64,000 nt of DNA, from the NCBI GenBank assembly GCA_025963635.1, contig JAOQAK010000052.1:186001-250000 (forward strand). The letters run 5' to 3'. The notes under the pieces were generated by a model that saw only the letters and a list, made by a program, of their open reading frames with translations, had not been told where the DNA came from and ran no database searches. Below are positions 39,286 to 49,028 of this stretch, in pieces. The DNA comes from Ferruginibacter sp. (GTDB lineage Bacteria > Bacteroidota > Bacteroidia > Chitinophagales > Chitinophagaceae). The stretch's first letter is position 1, and every line of letters starts with the position of its first letter. The position numbers and the translations under genes were made by a program.

Positions 39286-40704
39286 ATGTACATCCGTTGC
39301 ACCGACCAGGAATTAATCATATTAAAAAAGATTGCAGATTCAGCGAATGAATTGCAGGTGCCCGTTTACCTGATTGGCGGCTTTGTACGGGATAAAATTA
39401 TTGGACGACCTACAAAGGATATGGACATCGTTTGTATGGGAGATGGCATTGCACTGGCCGATGCTGTGGCAAAGAAATTTCGCCCCGCCCCTACGGTGAG
39501 CTTCTTTAAAAACTTCGGCACTGCACAAATAAAACTGTCGGATATCGAAATAGAATTCGTGGGTGCAAGAAAGGAAAGCTATACATACGATAGCCGTAAA
39601 CCAGTTGTTGAACCGGGCACATTGGAAGATGACCAGAACAGGCGGGACTTTACCATCAATGCACTGGCGATCAGCCTGAACAAAGAAGATTACGGAACTC
39701 TGTCCGATCCCTTTAAAGGCCTGGAGGATATCGAAAATAAAATTTTGCGAACTCCGCTTGATCCGACAATAACCTTTAGTGATGATCCGCTGAGAATGAT
39801 GCGGGCAATACGTTTTGCAGCACAACTCAATTACACCATCGAAGAAAAAACTTTTGAAGCCATCATCAATAACGTCGCACGCATTAAAATTGTAAGTGGA
39901 GAGCGGATCGCAGATGAACTGAATAAAATTCTGATGACCAAAAAGCCGTCGGTTGGGTTTGATCTTTTGTACAAAAGCGGCCTGCTGAAAATCATTTTTC
40001 CGCAAATGGTTGATCTTGCCGGTGCGGAATACATCGATGGAAAAGGGCATAAAGATAATTTCTACCACACCCTGCAGGTAGTAGATAATATCAGTGAATA
40101 TACCGATGATCTTTGGCTGCGATGGGCAGCTGTATTGCACGATATTGCCAAACCGGCTACCAAAAGATTTGAGCCGGGGCATGGCTGGACATTTCATGGG
40201 CATGAAGTAATAGGGGGAAGGATGGTGCCAAAGATCTTTGCGCAGTTAAAATTACCCCAAAACGAAAAAATGAAGTTTGTGCGGAAGATGGTAGAGATGC
40301 ATCTGCGGCCAATTGGACTTACCAAAGAAAATATAACCGATTCTGCCATTCGAAGATTATTGTTTGACGCGGGAGATGATTTTGATGCCCTGATGACCTT
40401 GTGCAATGCAGATATTACTTCCAAAAACAAGCAAAAAGTAAAGCGCTATCTCGAAAATTTTGAACTGGTGCGACAGCGCTGTGCAGAGGTGGAGGCAAGT
40501 GACCAGTTGCGCAATTGGCAACCGCCTGTCACCGGGGAAATGATCATGGAAAAGTTTAAGCTTCCTCCGGGGCGGATCATCGGGGAGTTAAAAAATGCCA
40601 TCCGCGAAGCGATCCTAGACGGCCAGATTCCAAACAACTATGATGCAGCGATGGAATTTATGTTAAGGAAAGCGGAAGAACTAGGATTGAATGTTAATAG
40701 ATAA
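39286..40704 (+). CDS. CCA tRNA nucleotidyltransferase / poly(A) polymerase family with HD domain
   Basis: Starting at the ATG 39286 gives 472 residues; a TTG at 39262 is in frame but less likely. The class II nucleotidyltransferase head begins [23 protein letters not shown], with the GG and D-x-D metal site. Then come [23 protein letters not shown] and the RNA-binding region [15 protein letters not shown]. An HD domain follows ([12 protein letters not shown], about 280-291). It most likely adds or repairs the CCA end of tRNA. A -7-like TATTTTTG at 39272-39279 lies directly before the ATG, so the mRNA may be almost leaderless. Confidence 0.88.
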   Translation: MYIRCTDQELIILKKIADSANELQVPVYLIGGFVRDKIIGRPTKDMDIVCMGDGIALADAVAKKFRPAPTVSFFKNFGTAQIKLSDIEIEFVGARKESYTYDSRKPVVEPGTLEDDQNRRDFTINALAISLNKEDYGTLSDPFKGLEDIENKILRTPLDPTITFSDDPLRMMRAIRFAAQLNYTIEEKTFEAIINNVARIKIVSGERIADELNKILMTKKPSVGFDLLYKSGLLKIIFPQMVDLAGAEYIDGKGHKDNFYHTLQVVDNISEYTDDLWLRWAAVLHDIAKPATKRFEPGHGWTFHGHEVIGGRMVPKIFAQLKLPQNEKMKFVRKMVEMHLRPIGLTKENITDSAIRRLLFDAGDDFDALMTLCNADITSKNKQKVKRYLENFELVRQRCAEVEASDQLRNWQPPVTGEMIMEKFKLPPGRIIGELKNAIREAILDGQIPNNYDAAMEFMLRKAEELGLNVNR

Positions 40705-40913
40705 TTTTCCAATAGATAATTGATAATTTGCCGAAACAAACAGATCAAAATTGATGGATCTTAGTTCAATTCAATTTCATTTATTAGTCTATAAATTGAG
40801 TCGCCCCCAAATTATTAGCTGCAAGTTATTTTATTTATCAGTTACCCCACTATCAATTATCAATTAATGCATTATCCACTATCCGTTGTCCGATTTATCA
40901 TTACTTATTACTA
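40696..40913. repeat. Inverted pair of heptad arrays (aattgat / atcaatt)
   Basis: Array one, 40696-40731, includes the stop codon (40702-40704) and units aatagat, aattgat and aatttgc. Array two, 40850-40913, has ctatcaa, ttatcaa, attatcc, actatcc and attactt units, mostly the reverse complement of the first. About 118 bp of unique sequence separates them. The second array ends 10 bp before the next start codon. Confidence 0.75.
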
Positions 40914-40923
40914 ATTTCGTTGT

Positions 40924-41499
40924 ATGGCAATATTACGTTTCAGGGTTTATTGGGAAGATGATGAAAGCATTTACAGGGATGTGGTGATAAAGCATACACA
41001 GAACTTTGCAGACCTGCACTATTGTATCTTAAAAAGCTACGAGTTCGATAACAAACATAAAGCAACCTTTTACCGTAGCAACGATAATTGGTTAAGAGGA
41101 CGTGAGATTTCAATGGAGAAATATGATGATAAGGTGTATAAGGTAGACCCCCTCATTATGGCGAATGTTACCATGGGGTCAGAAATAAAAGATCCCAACC
41201 AAAAATTTATTTATGTTTATGATTTTAACAAGTTATGGACTTTTATGGTAGAACTGATCAACGTGGATAAGGAAGAGAATAAGAAGCTTACTTATCCAGC
41301 CTGTATCCGCACCGAAGGTATTGCCCCATCACAATATGGTACCAAGGGGTTGGTAGATAGCCGGCTTGCAGAGGTGGAAGAAAAATACGATCTCAATGCT
41401 GCGGCAATGCTGGAAGGATTTAGCGAAGAAGATGAAGACGGCAATGCTACTGAAGCGGAAGAAGATACAACCGGCGAGGAAGCTGCGGAAGAGTTTTAG
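40924..41499 (+). CDS. pRiA4b ORF-3-like family protein
   Basis: A 191-residue protein of the PRiA4_ORF3 family (PF07929): RFRVYWEDDESIYRDVVIKH at the start, then FADLHYCILKSYEFDNKH and FIYVYDFNKLWTFMVELI. The last 35 residues are strongly acidic (EEDEDGNATEAEEDTTGEE) and probably disordered. The family is named from a plasmid ORF and an IS1096 passenger, but no transposon is present here. Its place beside miaA suggests a conserved Bacteroidota gene pair. Molecular function is unknown. Confidence 0.8.
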   Translation: MAILRFRVYWEDDESIYRDVVIKHTQNFADLHYCILKSYEFDNKHKATFYRSNDNWLRGREISMEKYDDKVYKVDPLIMANVTMGSEIKDPNQKFIYVYDFNKLWTFMVELINVDKEENKKLTYPACIRTEGIAPSQYGTKGLVDSRLAEVEEKYDLNAAAMLEGFSEEDEDGNATEAEEDTTGEEAAEEF

Positions 41500-41574
41500 C
41501 TTTCGTGGTCCGTGGCTGTTTCCATACTTCCTGTTCTCCAGCACTATTAATATTTTTCCTTTAAAAAATTATCA

Positions 41575-42474
41575 ATTAAAAAGACCTGCATCATTATTAT
41601 GGGCCCGACGGCTGTTGGTAAAACAGCCATTGCCCTTCAACTTGCCAGGCATTTTTCCACCCAAATCATTTCTGCTGATAGCCGTCAATGTTATACAGAA
41701 CTGAATATCGGCGTAGCCAAACCAACTGCAGAAGAATTGCAGTTGGTACCTCATTATTTCATCAATTCACATTCTGTTTTTGATACGGTAAATGCTGCAG
41801 TATTTGAGAAATATGCATTGGCCAAAGTGGAAGAGATATTTAAGACCAATGACATTGCGGTAATGGTAGGTGGTACCGGTTTGTACATCAAAACATTTTG
41901 CGACGGGATTGATTTGGTTCCGATTATATTACCGGGGATGCGGGAAGAAATAACCGCCGGTTATCAAGCCAAAGGATTGGAATGGCTACAGGAGGAAGTA
42001 AATAAAAACGATCCTGCATATTTCTCATCGGGCGAGATACATAACCCTCATCGTTTATTACGGGCGCTGGAAGTAAAATTGTCTACCGGTAAATCCATCA
42101 CCGAATTCCAATCTCATACAAAAGCAGTCCGGGATTTTTCAATCATTAAAATCGGGCTGGAACTCCCGCGGGCAGAACTATACCAGCGGATCAATCACCG
42201 CGTTGATGCTATGGTGGAAAACGGATTGCCGGACGAAGTAAAAAATCTACAGCCCTATCAGCGCCTGAACGCCCTGCAAACAGTAGGGTACAAGGAATTC
42301 TTTGACTATTTTGATGGGAAAGTATCTTTCACAGCGGCAGTCGAATCTATAAAGATCAATACCCGGCACTATGCCAAACGCCAGATGACATGGTTTAAAA
42401 AGGATGCCGAAGTAAAATGGTGTGCGCCTGCTTTCGAGCCGGTACTCAATATCACACGTGATGAAATATGTTAG
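41575..42474 (+). CDS. miaA: tRNA dimethylallyltransferase MiaA, unusual start
   Basis: It adds the isopentenyl group to A37 of tRNAs reading U-initial codons. P-loop GPTAVGKT, DSRQCYTELNIGVAKPT, GGTGLYIKTFCDGID and late QTVGYKEFFDYFDG are all present, and the family's length is normal. The only ATG (41599) would start directly at the P-loop (MGPTAVGKT) and remove the preceding beta strand. In the same frame upstream the sequence encodes KKTCIII, which is that strand, back to a TAA at 41548, with no ATG, GTG or TTG. ATT at 41575 (followed by KKTC) is the best start by protein comparison, giving 299 residues. This start choice is inference. Confidence 0.9.
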   Translation: MKKTCIIIMGPTAVGKTAIALQLARHFSTQIISADSRQCYTELNIGVAKPTAEELQLVPHYFINSHSVFDTVNAAVFEKYALAKVEEIFKTNDIAVMVGGTGLYIKTFCDGIDLVPIILPGMREEITAGYQAKGLEWLQEEVNKNDPAYFSSGEIHNPHRLLRALEVKLSTGKSITEFQSHTKAVRDFSIIKIGLELPRAELYQRINHRVDAMVENGLPDEVKNLQPYQRLNALQTVGYKEFFDYFDGKVSFTAAVESIKINTRHYAKRQMTWFKKDAEVKWCAPAFEPVLNITRDEIC

Positions 42475-42475
42475 G

Positions 42476-44020
42476 TTAAAATTTGAACCCGATGCTGGTA
42501 ACAATATTCCCGCGCTGGTCATTGATGGTGGCAAAAGTATTTGCACGATCCTCAAGGCGATAAGGAAAACTTACATCTTTGTTTATTGAATAGATATAGG
42601 TGAGGTCGATAAAAAATCCTTTATGACGATATCCCAGTCCACCACTTACCAACGTTCTGTTTGCCTTTAATGCTGCATCCTTGTAAGGGTTTGTATAATA
42701 AGCAAAACCTAATCTCGCCATCACGGTGTTGAACTTTAATTCACCACCCAGGCGAAAATTAAAATTCCCTTTGTATTGATCTTTTATCACACTATTGAGT
42801 GATTTGTAATAGATTTTTTCATCAGCGGTTGGCGCTTCATTGCCACTGTAAAAATTGGAACCATGGTGATCAACATATTCAATATCTGCAGTTATAAAGC
42901 CTTTCTGTTTTCTAACATCTGCTATTTCCCTTAACACGTAGCTTCCACTCACCATAACTTTCAGCGGAGTGAGCATGCTATATTTGCTTTCCCCTGGCTG
43001 CCCATTGGTAAATGTCTCAGAAGTAACGGTTTGCACACCATTATAATTTTCAGTATTGGCGGTTAAACTAGAACTCCTTTTATCTTTTAACGAAACCATA
43101 TAGGTGGGTGTGTGTACTGCAAATCCTAAACGGATATGTTCTGTTGGTTTGTAGATCAGGCCAAGCTTTAAATTGACCCCGGCCCCGCTGGTAGTATAAT
43201 CGTCCGTGTAGGTAAAAGAGTCAAAGCCATTCGATTTATTGGAGGATGTATCAGATTCTGTAAAGGTGGAAGTGCTGCTATAATTCATAATAGGAATGCC
43301 AACAGTGAATCCAAACTGAAATTTATCATTCCTGTTCATGGCATATCCAAAAGCAACTTCATACTGTGCACCCTTTGTATCGATTATATTTTTCTGGCGC
43401 AAAGCCTGACCGGCATCCAGGATATTTTCTGGTAAGCCTTTTACCTGAACATTTCCGTTCACTCTAAAGGTGTCAACGAGGTAAGTATACAAAGCAGGAG
43501 CAGCACCATAAGCGAATGCCGGATTGTTCAATGCATCATCCAGTGTTTGATTACTCTTGGCTACCTGTTCGGCCCATTGCTCGCTAAAGGAACTTAAATT
43601 GTTGAGCCCGTTGTATTGAATACTGTTATTATAATTGGCGGTTTGAGTAATGGCAAGGCTCACCGCCTGGCTTTTTTTGTTATTGTACCTGTCTCCAAAT
43701 CCATAAACAAAACCAATAGGACCAATGGCAAAATTTGTTTTGTTGTTTTTATTTTGGGTTCCCCTGAAAATGACCTTATTGTTATTCATCAGGAAACCTG
43801 GTGTAAAAACGAACTCACCGGTCTTGTAATTACCCAGTCCGGCCGGGTTTACGAAAATAGCATTGATGTCTCCTCCCAATGAACCCATTGCACCCCCAAT
43901 AGCAAGGCTACGGGCAGTTCCGTTTTGAGGATAATAAGAAAATCTTAATACATCTTCAGGTATTTGGGCATATATCAGGGTGCTGATCAGCAGGGCGGGC
44001 AGTAGTAAATATTTTTTCAT
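42476..44020 (-). CDS. OmpP1/FadL-family outer membrane protein
   Basis: A 514-residue protein with a signal peptide (MKKYLLLPALLISTLIYAQ). The mature start IPEDVLRFSYYPQNGTARSL and GGDINAIFVNPAGLGNYKTG are the conserved N-terminal plug-like region of FadL/TodX-type porins. The rest alternates amphipathic beta strands ending in a terminal aromatic (IGFKF), as expected for a 14-strand barrel. It probably lets a hydrophobic compound through the outer membrane. It is convergent with miaA, with one base between the stop codons. Confidence 0.8.
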   Translation of the reverse strand: MKKYLLLPALLISTLIYAQIPEDVLRFSYYPQNGTARSLAIGGAMGSLGGDINAIFVNPAGLGNYKTGEFVFTPGFLMNNNKVIFRGTQNKNNKTNFAIGPIGFVYGFGDRYNNKKSQAVSLAITQTANYNNSIQYNGLNNLSSFSEQWAEQVAKSNQTLDDALNNPAFAYGAAPALYTYLVDTFRVNGNVQVKGLPENILDAGQALRQKNIIDTKGAQYEVAFGYAMNRNDKFQFGFTVGIPIMNYSSTSTFTESDTSSNKSNGFDSFTYTDDYTTSGAGVNLKLGLIYKPTEHIRLGFAVHTPTYMVSLKDKRSSSLTANTENYNGVQTVTSETFTNGQPGESKYSMLTPLKVMVSGSYVLREIADVRKQKGFITADIEYVDHHGSNFYSGNEAPTADEKIYYKSLNSVIKDQYKGNFNFRLGGELKFNTVMARLGFAYYTNPYKDAALKANRTLVSGGLGYRHKGFFIDLTYIYSINKDVSFPYRLEDRANTFATINDQRGNIVTSIGFKF

Positions 44021-44089
44021 GGCAATAATATTTAGGGGTGACGGCGGCTAATATCCGTCACCTAATGATTTAAACGATATGCTATTGAT

Positions 44090-44806
44090 TTAATTTCCAC
44101 CACTTCTTGGAGGTCTTGAAACGCCGCCTGACCCGGATGAACTGCTTCCTGAAGAAGAGCTACTGCTGCTGGATGGTGTGCTTGATGGGGTATAAGTGCG
44201 GGTGTTATTAGATGATGGGGTATTATAGCTGTTATTAGAATTATTGTTATTAGAACTTGCCGGGGCAGTAAAAATTTGGCGGATAACATTCCCAACAGCG
44301 CTTCCATTATTATTGTTGTTATAAGATCTTACAGTTGGCCGTATTGTTCCCATTTTTGAATTTACAGGAAGATTGTTATTGGTATACCCGGTAGTATTAT
44401 ACCCGCCTAGACTAATTGTTCTTGGAGTGGTATTCTTTGGATTAGTAGGAGCGAAAAAAACCGGGCTGTAAACGGGATAAGGCCAAAAATACGGGTTGTA
44501 ATAATATCCATAATTGAAACCGTAATTGTACGGGTTGTACGCATAATCGTTGTCGAAATATCTCCAGCGGCGATCGTTGATTCCCAAACGGATCGTCCGG
44601 TCCTCGTAGCTATATGTATTTCGGTAATTATAATTTCTCACTTCATTTCTCACTTCGTCTTTTTGCTGTTCTTTCTTTGTTTCTTCGCCATAGGGGCGGG
44701 CAGGTGAATAATAAACATCATCGGGTGTTTGCCCGGATTTATACAGGGTAGTGCAACTGCTGAAAGCAGCTACGGAAATAGCAAGGAGTAAAAGTTTTGA
44801 GTTCAT
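44090..44806 (-). CDS. Low-complexity putative lipoprotein
   Basis: A 238-residue protein with a lipoprotein signal (LLLLAISVAAFSSC, Cys at residue 18). The region TPDDVYYSPARPYG (about 27-40) is followed by an acidic/basic helix, then a Tyr/Asn/Pro-rich stretch (YAYNPYNYGFNYGYYYNP, about 88-105) and a Ser/Asn/Gly-rich tail. The tail ends SRPPRSGGN. The ordered opening looks conserved and the rest disordered. It is likely surface or periplasmic; function unknown. It lies downstream of proS in the opposite orientation, with a hairpin between them. Confidence 0.65.
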   Translation of the reverse strand: MNSKLLLLAISVAAFSSCTTLYKSGQTPDDVYYSPARPYGEETKKEQQKDEVRNEVRNYNYRNTYSYEDRTIRLGINDRRWRYFDNDYAYNPYNYGFNYGYYYNPYFWPYPVYSPVFFAPTNPKNTTPRTISLGGYNTTGYTNNNLPVNSKMGTIRPTVRSYNNNNNGSAVGNVIRQIFTAPASSNNNNSNNSYNTPSSNNTRTYTPSSTPSSSSSSSSGSSSSGSGGVSRPPRSGGN

Positions 44807-44903
44807 GATAATTTTGTTTAAAATTATTATAAGATGAAGTTACTACTTTTGTGCGGTTTAAAGCAACAATTTAATAGCCCAAAATCTTTGCCACTGTTCC
44901 CAA

Positions 44904-44927
44904 AATTTAACAGTTCGCTGTTAAATT
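44904..44927. promoter_or_regulatory. 10-bp perfect stem with TTCG loop between divergent genes
   Basis: aatttaacag (44904-44913) pairs perfectly with ctgttaaatt (44918-44927) across a TTCG tetraloop. It is 97 bp upstream of the lipoprotein start and 168 bp upstream of proS. Without a U-tract it is either an operator for a dimeric regulator or an RNA hairpin. Confidence 0.45.
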
Positions 44928-45095
44928 GCTGCTAAAACAAAGAGCAGAAGAACGCGGCAGGGTATTGACTATCAGTCGTTGACAAAAACCAACTGTCTGA
45001 ATACCGTATGATCGGAATTTAACAAGTGTTATTGGTTAGTTATCGCAGAAATCAAAATTTTCATTTAAAAAAATAGGCCTCTGAAGGGGTATGTT

Positions 45096-46574
45096 ATGAG
45101 TAAAGAGATCACAAGCATGAAGGAAGATTATTCGCAATGGTATAACGACCTGGTCATTAAAGCCGGCCTGGCAGATTACAGCGCTGTGAGGGGTTGTATG
45201 GTTATTAAACCTTATGGTTATGCGCTTTGGGAAAACATGCAACGGCAACTGGATACTATGTTTAAGGAAACCGGTCACGAGAATGCTTATTTTCCATTGT
45301 TCGTGCCAAAGAGTCTTTTTGAAGCGGAAGAAAAGAATGCAGAAGGTTTTGCCAAAGAATGTGCAATTGTAACCCATTACCGTTTAAAGGCGGATCCTGA
45401 TAATAAGGGTAAATTGATGGTTGATCCGGAAGCAAAACTGGAAGAAGAATTAGTAGTGCGCCCCACCAGCGAAGCAATTATATGGAGTACTTATAAAGGC
45501 TGGATCCAATCGTACCGCGACCTTCCGCTTTTGATCAATCAATGGGCCAATGTCGTTAGATGGGAGATGCGTACCCGGCTGTTTCTACGGACCACCGAAT
45601 TTTTATGGCAGGAAGGGCATACAGCTCATGCCACCGAAAAGGAAGCAATTGATGAAACCGTTCAGATGCTGAATGTATATGCAACCTTTGCAGAAAGCTA
45701 TATGGCACTGCCGGTTATCAAGGGTGTAAAATCCGCCAACGAACGGTTTGCAGGCGCCCTCGACACCTACTGCATTGAAGCGCTGATGCAGGATGGGAAA
45801 GCATTACAGGCAGGTACCTCACATTTTCTCGGGCAAAACTTTGCCAAAGCGTTCGACGTAAAGTTTACAGACAAAGAGAATAAGCTGGATTATGTATGGG
45901 CTACCAGCTGGGGCGTAAGCACCCGGTTGATCGGCGCACTCGTAATGGCACATAGCGACGACCAGGGCCTGGTATTGCCACCAAAACTGGCGCCCATCCA
46001 GGTGGTGATTGTCCCGATTTTCAAGGGACAAGAACAGAAGCAACTCATCGATGAAAAAGTAAGCGTATTGCTGCAACAGTTAAAAGCAGCAGGCATTTCA
46101 GTAAAATATGATGATAATGATAACAACCGTCCCGGCTGGAAATTTGCAGAATATGAAATGAAAGGTGTTCCTGTGCGCATAGCCATTGGTGCGAGGGATC
46201 TTGCAAATAATGTAGTTGAAGTTGCCCGCAGGGATACCAAAGAAAAAATGAGTTTTAGCATTGATGGATTAAGTGGCCAGGTCATAACGCTGCTGGCGGA
46301 AATTCAACAGGCAATTTACACCAAGGCGAAAAATTTCAGAGACAACCTCGTTACCGAGGCTAATCAATGGGATGAGTTTGTGAAATTATTGGATGAAAAA
46401 GCAGGGTTCATCTCAGCTCATTGGGATGGCACAGGTGAAACAGAAGATAAAATAAAGGAACTTACCAAAGCAACCATTCGTTGTATCCCACTTGACAACA
46501 AACAGGAGGAAGGAAAATGTATTTTAACCGGCAATCCCAGCACCCAACGAGTATTGTTTGCCCGCGCATACTAA
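45096..46574 (+). CDS. proS: Prolyl-tRNA synthetase (eukaryote/archaea-like type)
   Basis: A 492-residue class II synthetase. The start [20 protein letters not shown] and [16 protein letters not shown] are typical of the short ProRS type without the bacterial editing insertion. Motif 2 lies in [20 protein letters not shown]. The anticodon-binding domain begins near 285 ([10 protein letters not shown]). The end [20 protein letters not shown] to ARAY is the C-terminal extension of this type. It charges tRNA-Pro. It starts a plus-strand block with a small membrane-protein gene 64 bp downstream. Confidence 0.95.
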   Translation: MSKEITSMKEDYSQWYNDLVIKAGLADYSAVRGCMVIKPYGYALWENMQRQLDTMFKETGHENAYFPLFVPKSLFEAEEKNAEGFAKECAIVTHYRLKADPDNKGKLMVDPEAKLEEELVVRPTSEAIIWSTYKGWIQSYRDLPLLINQWANVVRWEMRTRLFLRTTEFLWQEGHTAHATEKEAIDETVQMLNVYATFAESYMALPVIKGVKSANERFAGALDTYCIEALMQDGKALQAGTSHFLGQNFAKAFDVKFTDKENKLDYVWATSWGVSTRLIGALVMAHSDDQGLVLPPKLAPIQVVIVPIFKGQEQKQLIDEKVSVLLQQLKAAGISVKYDDNDNNRPGWKFAEYEMKGVPVRIAIGARDLANNVVEVARRDTKEKMSFSIDGLSGQVITLLAEIQQAIYTKAKNFRDNLVTEANQWDEFVKLLDEKAGFISAHWDGTGETEDKIKELTKATIRCIPLDNKQEEGKCILTGNPSTQRVLFARAY

Positions 46575-46638
46575 TGCTGCCCGGAATACATGTTCACATG
46601 GTTTTATCTAATCTCATTTATTTAAGAAAGATCAAAAT

Positions 46639-47103
46639 ATGGACAAAGCACAAGACCTGATCGAAACTGATTTGCTGATCGACAGCGATATCAATTTGCA
46701 CCTGAAAGAAACAGCGGCATGGGGTAAATTTTTAGCGGTAATTGGTTTTGTTTACAGCTGCCTGATTGCAGTAGGGGCTATTTTTGCAGCTTCGATGTTT
46801 TCAAGATTGTCCACCGCTTATGGAAGTGGTGCCAGTGCAGGGTTGCTCGCCGGTGGCAGCGTTGCAATTATATATCTCGCCATTGCGGCAGTGGTGTTTT
46901 TTATGTCGATGCACCTTTTTCGCTTTGCTAAAAAAACACAACTAGCACTGCAGGGCAACGACCAGTTGATCTTATCAGAAGCCTTCAGAAACTTAAAGAT
47001 CTACTTCCGGTTCACGGGGATAATCACACTGATTGCGTTAGTATTTTCTGTATTGGGTGTAATTGGAATTATTGCAGCAGCGGCTTTCAGCAAGGGTGGG
47101 TAG
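46639..47103 (+). CDS. DUF5362-type membrane protein
   Basis: A 154-residue protein with four hydrophobic segments (about 30-55, 65-90, 115-135 and 135-150). A short soluble N-terminus precedes WGKFLAVIGFVYSCLIAVGAI, and between helices two and three a hydrophilic loop reads FRFAKKTQLALQGNDQLILSE. The layout fits DUF5362/DUF5362-like Bacteroidota proteins that often accompany membrane-stress or RDD genes. No catalytic residues can be named. It is convergent with the RDD gene and separated from it by 24 bp. Confidence 0.7.
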   Translation: MDKAQDLIETDLLIDSDINLHLKETAAWGKFLAVIGFVYSCLIAVGAIFAASMFSRLSTAYGSGASAGLLAGGSVAIIYLAIAAVVFFMSMHLFRFAKKTQLALQGNDQLILSEAFRNLKIYFRFTGIITLIALVFSVLGVIGIIAAAAFSKGG

Positions 47104-47127
47104 TGGCAGTCGGCCTACTGTCGTGCA

Positions 47128-47904
47128 TTATTCTCTTGTGGCGAGATAATTATAGTCTTCCATTATTTTTTCTAGAAAATCCATCGCATACATATCTGTG
47201 GGTACTTTCAATACATCCTGCACTTTGATGGCGATGCGGTTGCATAAATCATAGGAGTTCGTTCTTTTTGCCTGGTTGATTACATTCTTGATGGTATTGA
47301 TATCACGGTCGCTCAGCCGCATTACCTCGGGGAACTTTACCTTGTAATCCGCCTGCGTTACATGCATGAAGATTGTATCATCTACGGTTAGTTTTGATTT
47401 TGTTTCCACTACAACAGTTCCTGCCACAATATCGCCCAGCCGCTGGCTTTTAGGTGAAATGGAGATAATAATAATAGAAGTAATGCCCCCAATGATGAGC
47501 CATAAAATGCCAAACATTCCATTGCTCCAAAACAAAAAGAAGATGATAAAAGCCCATTCATAAAACCGCATAAACCATCTTAATGCATATTGGCCGAGGG
47601 TAGGTTCACCGCCATCGAGACTTACCACTTTGATCTTAAATATCTTCTTCCCCACCGTTTGCCCGTTCATCCATAATTCTGAAAGCATGGTATAAGAAAG
47701 CATTGGGATTACCAGCACGATTAGAACAAACCCATAACTTCCTTCACCCATGCGGAAACCCCCAAACAGGAGGTATAGCATGCTTAACATATACAATACC
47801 AGGATGATGAAATCAATGCAATATGCAAGAAAGCGCTTATGAAATGCAGCAATTTCAAACTCAATATCAATATTAAACGGGGTAGATATTTGAATTTCGG
47901 ACAT
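47128..47904 (-). CDS. RDD family membrane protein
   Basis: The frame opens at 47979, but the Met at 47904 (MSEIQISTPFNIDIEFEIA) gives the standard length of 258 residues. RDD signature: FHKRFLAYCIDFIILVLY (about 24-41), NGQTVGKKIFKIKVV and late SQRLGDIVAGTVVV. About four transmembrane helices form the first 170 residues; the last 75 are cytoplasmic and charged. The gene starts 104 bp from the divergent SpoIIM-type gene. RDD, SpoIIM and MoxR genes go together across many Bacteroidota. Confidence 0.85.
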   Translation of the reverse strand: MSEIQISTPFNIDIEFEIAAFHKRFLAYCIDFIILVLYMLSMLYLLFGGFRMGEGSYGFVLIVLVIPMLSYTMLSELWMNGQTVGKKIFKIKVVSLDGGEPTLGQYALRWFMRFYEWAFIIFFLFWSNGMFGILWLIIGGITSIIIISISPKSQRLGDIVAGTVVVETKSKLTVDDTIFMHVTQADYKVKFPEVMRLSDRDINTIKNVINQAKRTNSYDLCNRIAIKVQDVLKVPTDMYAMDFLEKIMEDYNYLATRE

Positions 47905-48008
47905 GGTACAAATTAAGCGTTTGTTGTTAAAATTATTATTTTTTTGGGAATAGCGGATCAAAACATCCGATCGCATCATTTACCCCGAAAATTTGCTATT
48001 TTTATCAA

Positions 48009-49028
48009 ATGCGTGAAGGAATGTTCATTAAAAAGAATGTTGATAAGTGGAATGAATATCAGCACCATCCGACCAACGACCCTGATGAAACGGCAGAACG
48101 GTTCATTACATTGGTCGATGATCTTTCATTTGCAAAAACCTTTTATCCCCGAAGCAAAGTAACCCGATGGATCAATGGCATCGCTTCGGGCATTTACCAG
48201 AACATTTATAAAAACAAAAAAGAGAAATACACCAGGGTGTTTACTTTCTGGAAGTACGAATTACCCCTTCTTTTCAAAAAGTATCATCGTTTATTGCTGT
48301 TTAGCTTCTTTGTGTTCACTTTATTTGTGATCATTGGCGTTTTTAGTTCCATTAAAGATGAATCTTTTATCAGGGGTGTGTTGGGCGATCAATACGTTGA
48401 GAAAACAGAAGATAATATTTCAAAAGGTGATCCCTTCGGCGTGTATAAAAGTGAAAATCCCTTCACGATGTTTGTGCAGATCGCGATGAACAATACGTTC
48501 GTATCGTTCCTGATGGTAATGGGCGGCATGTTGATGGGCCTGGGTACCATTTACCTGATGGCACAAAATGGATTGATGCTGGGTTGCTTTCAGTATTTAT
48601 TTTTCTCTAAAGGCCTGGGCAGTCAATCTGTGCTGGTGATCTGGGTACATGGCACCCTGGAAATTCTTTCTATTGTGATTGCAGCCACCGCCGGGTTGGT
48701 AATTGCCCGTGGAATTTTGTTTCCGGGCACCTACTCAAGGATGGTATCATTCAGGAATGGTATCAAAGACGCATTAAAGATCATGATCGTACTGGTACCT
48801 ATTTTTATCCTAGCTGCTTTTTTTGAAAGCTACGTTACCCACCTGATGAGCAATACCTTTGATAAAGAAAATAATATCGGGCTACCTGTATGGGCCAGTG
48901 TAATCATCCTTGCTCTATCACTTTCATTCATCGCATGGTACTTCGTATTTTACCCAATTTTTTTACACAAGAAGGGCTTCTATTTTCAAAAAGACGGTAT
49001 ATTGAAAACACCGGCCATTACAAGATGA
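48009..49028 (+). CDS. Stage II sporulation protein M (SpoIIM)-type membrane protein
   Basis: A 339-residue protein with a soluble N-terminus (MREGMFIKKNVDKWNEYQHH, and AERFITLVDDLSFAKTFYP) and about five to six transmembrane helices from residue 97 on. The conserved SpoIIM region contains NNTFVSFLMVMGGMLMG and VWVHGTLEILSIV (read here as VIWVHGTLEILSIV). It is the first gene of a five-gene block; its stop codon overlaps the next ATG by four bases (ATGA at 49025), indicating translational coupling. This organism shows no sign of sporulation; the family acts more widely in envelope processes. Confidence 0.85.
   Translation: MREGMFIKKNVDKWNEYQHHPTNDPDETAERFITLVDDLSFAKTFYPRSKVTRWINGIASGIYQNIYKNKKEKYTRVFTFWKYELPLLFKKYHRLLLFSFFVFTLFVIIGVFSSIKDESFIRGVLGDQYVEKTEDNISKGDPFGVYKSENPFTMFVQIAMNNTFVSFLMVMGGMLMGLGTIYLMAQNGLMLGCFQYLFFSKGLGSQSVLVIWVHGTLEILSIVIAATAGLVIARGILFPGTYSRMVSFRNGIKDALKIMIVLVPIFILAAFFESYVTHLMSNTFDKENNIGLPVWASVIILALSLSFIAWYFVFYPIFLHKKGFYFQKDGILKTPAITR

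Noticed and set aside
40924..41499. IS1096-type mobile element
   Set aside because: Only the passenger-like gene is present, without transposase or terminal repeats.
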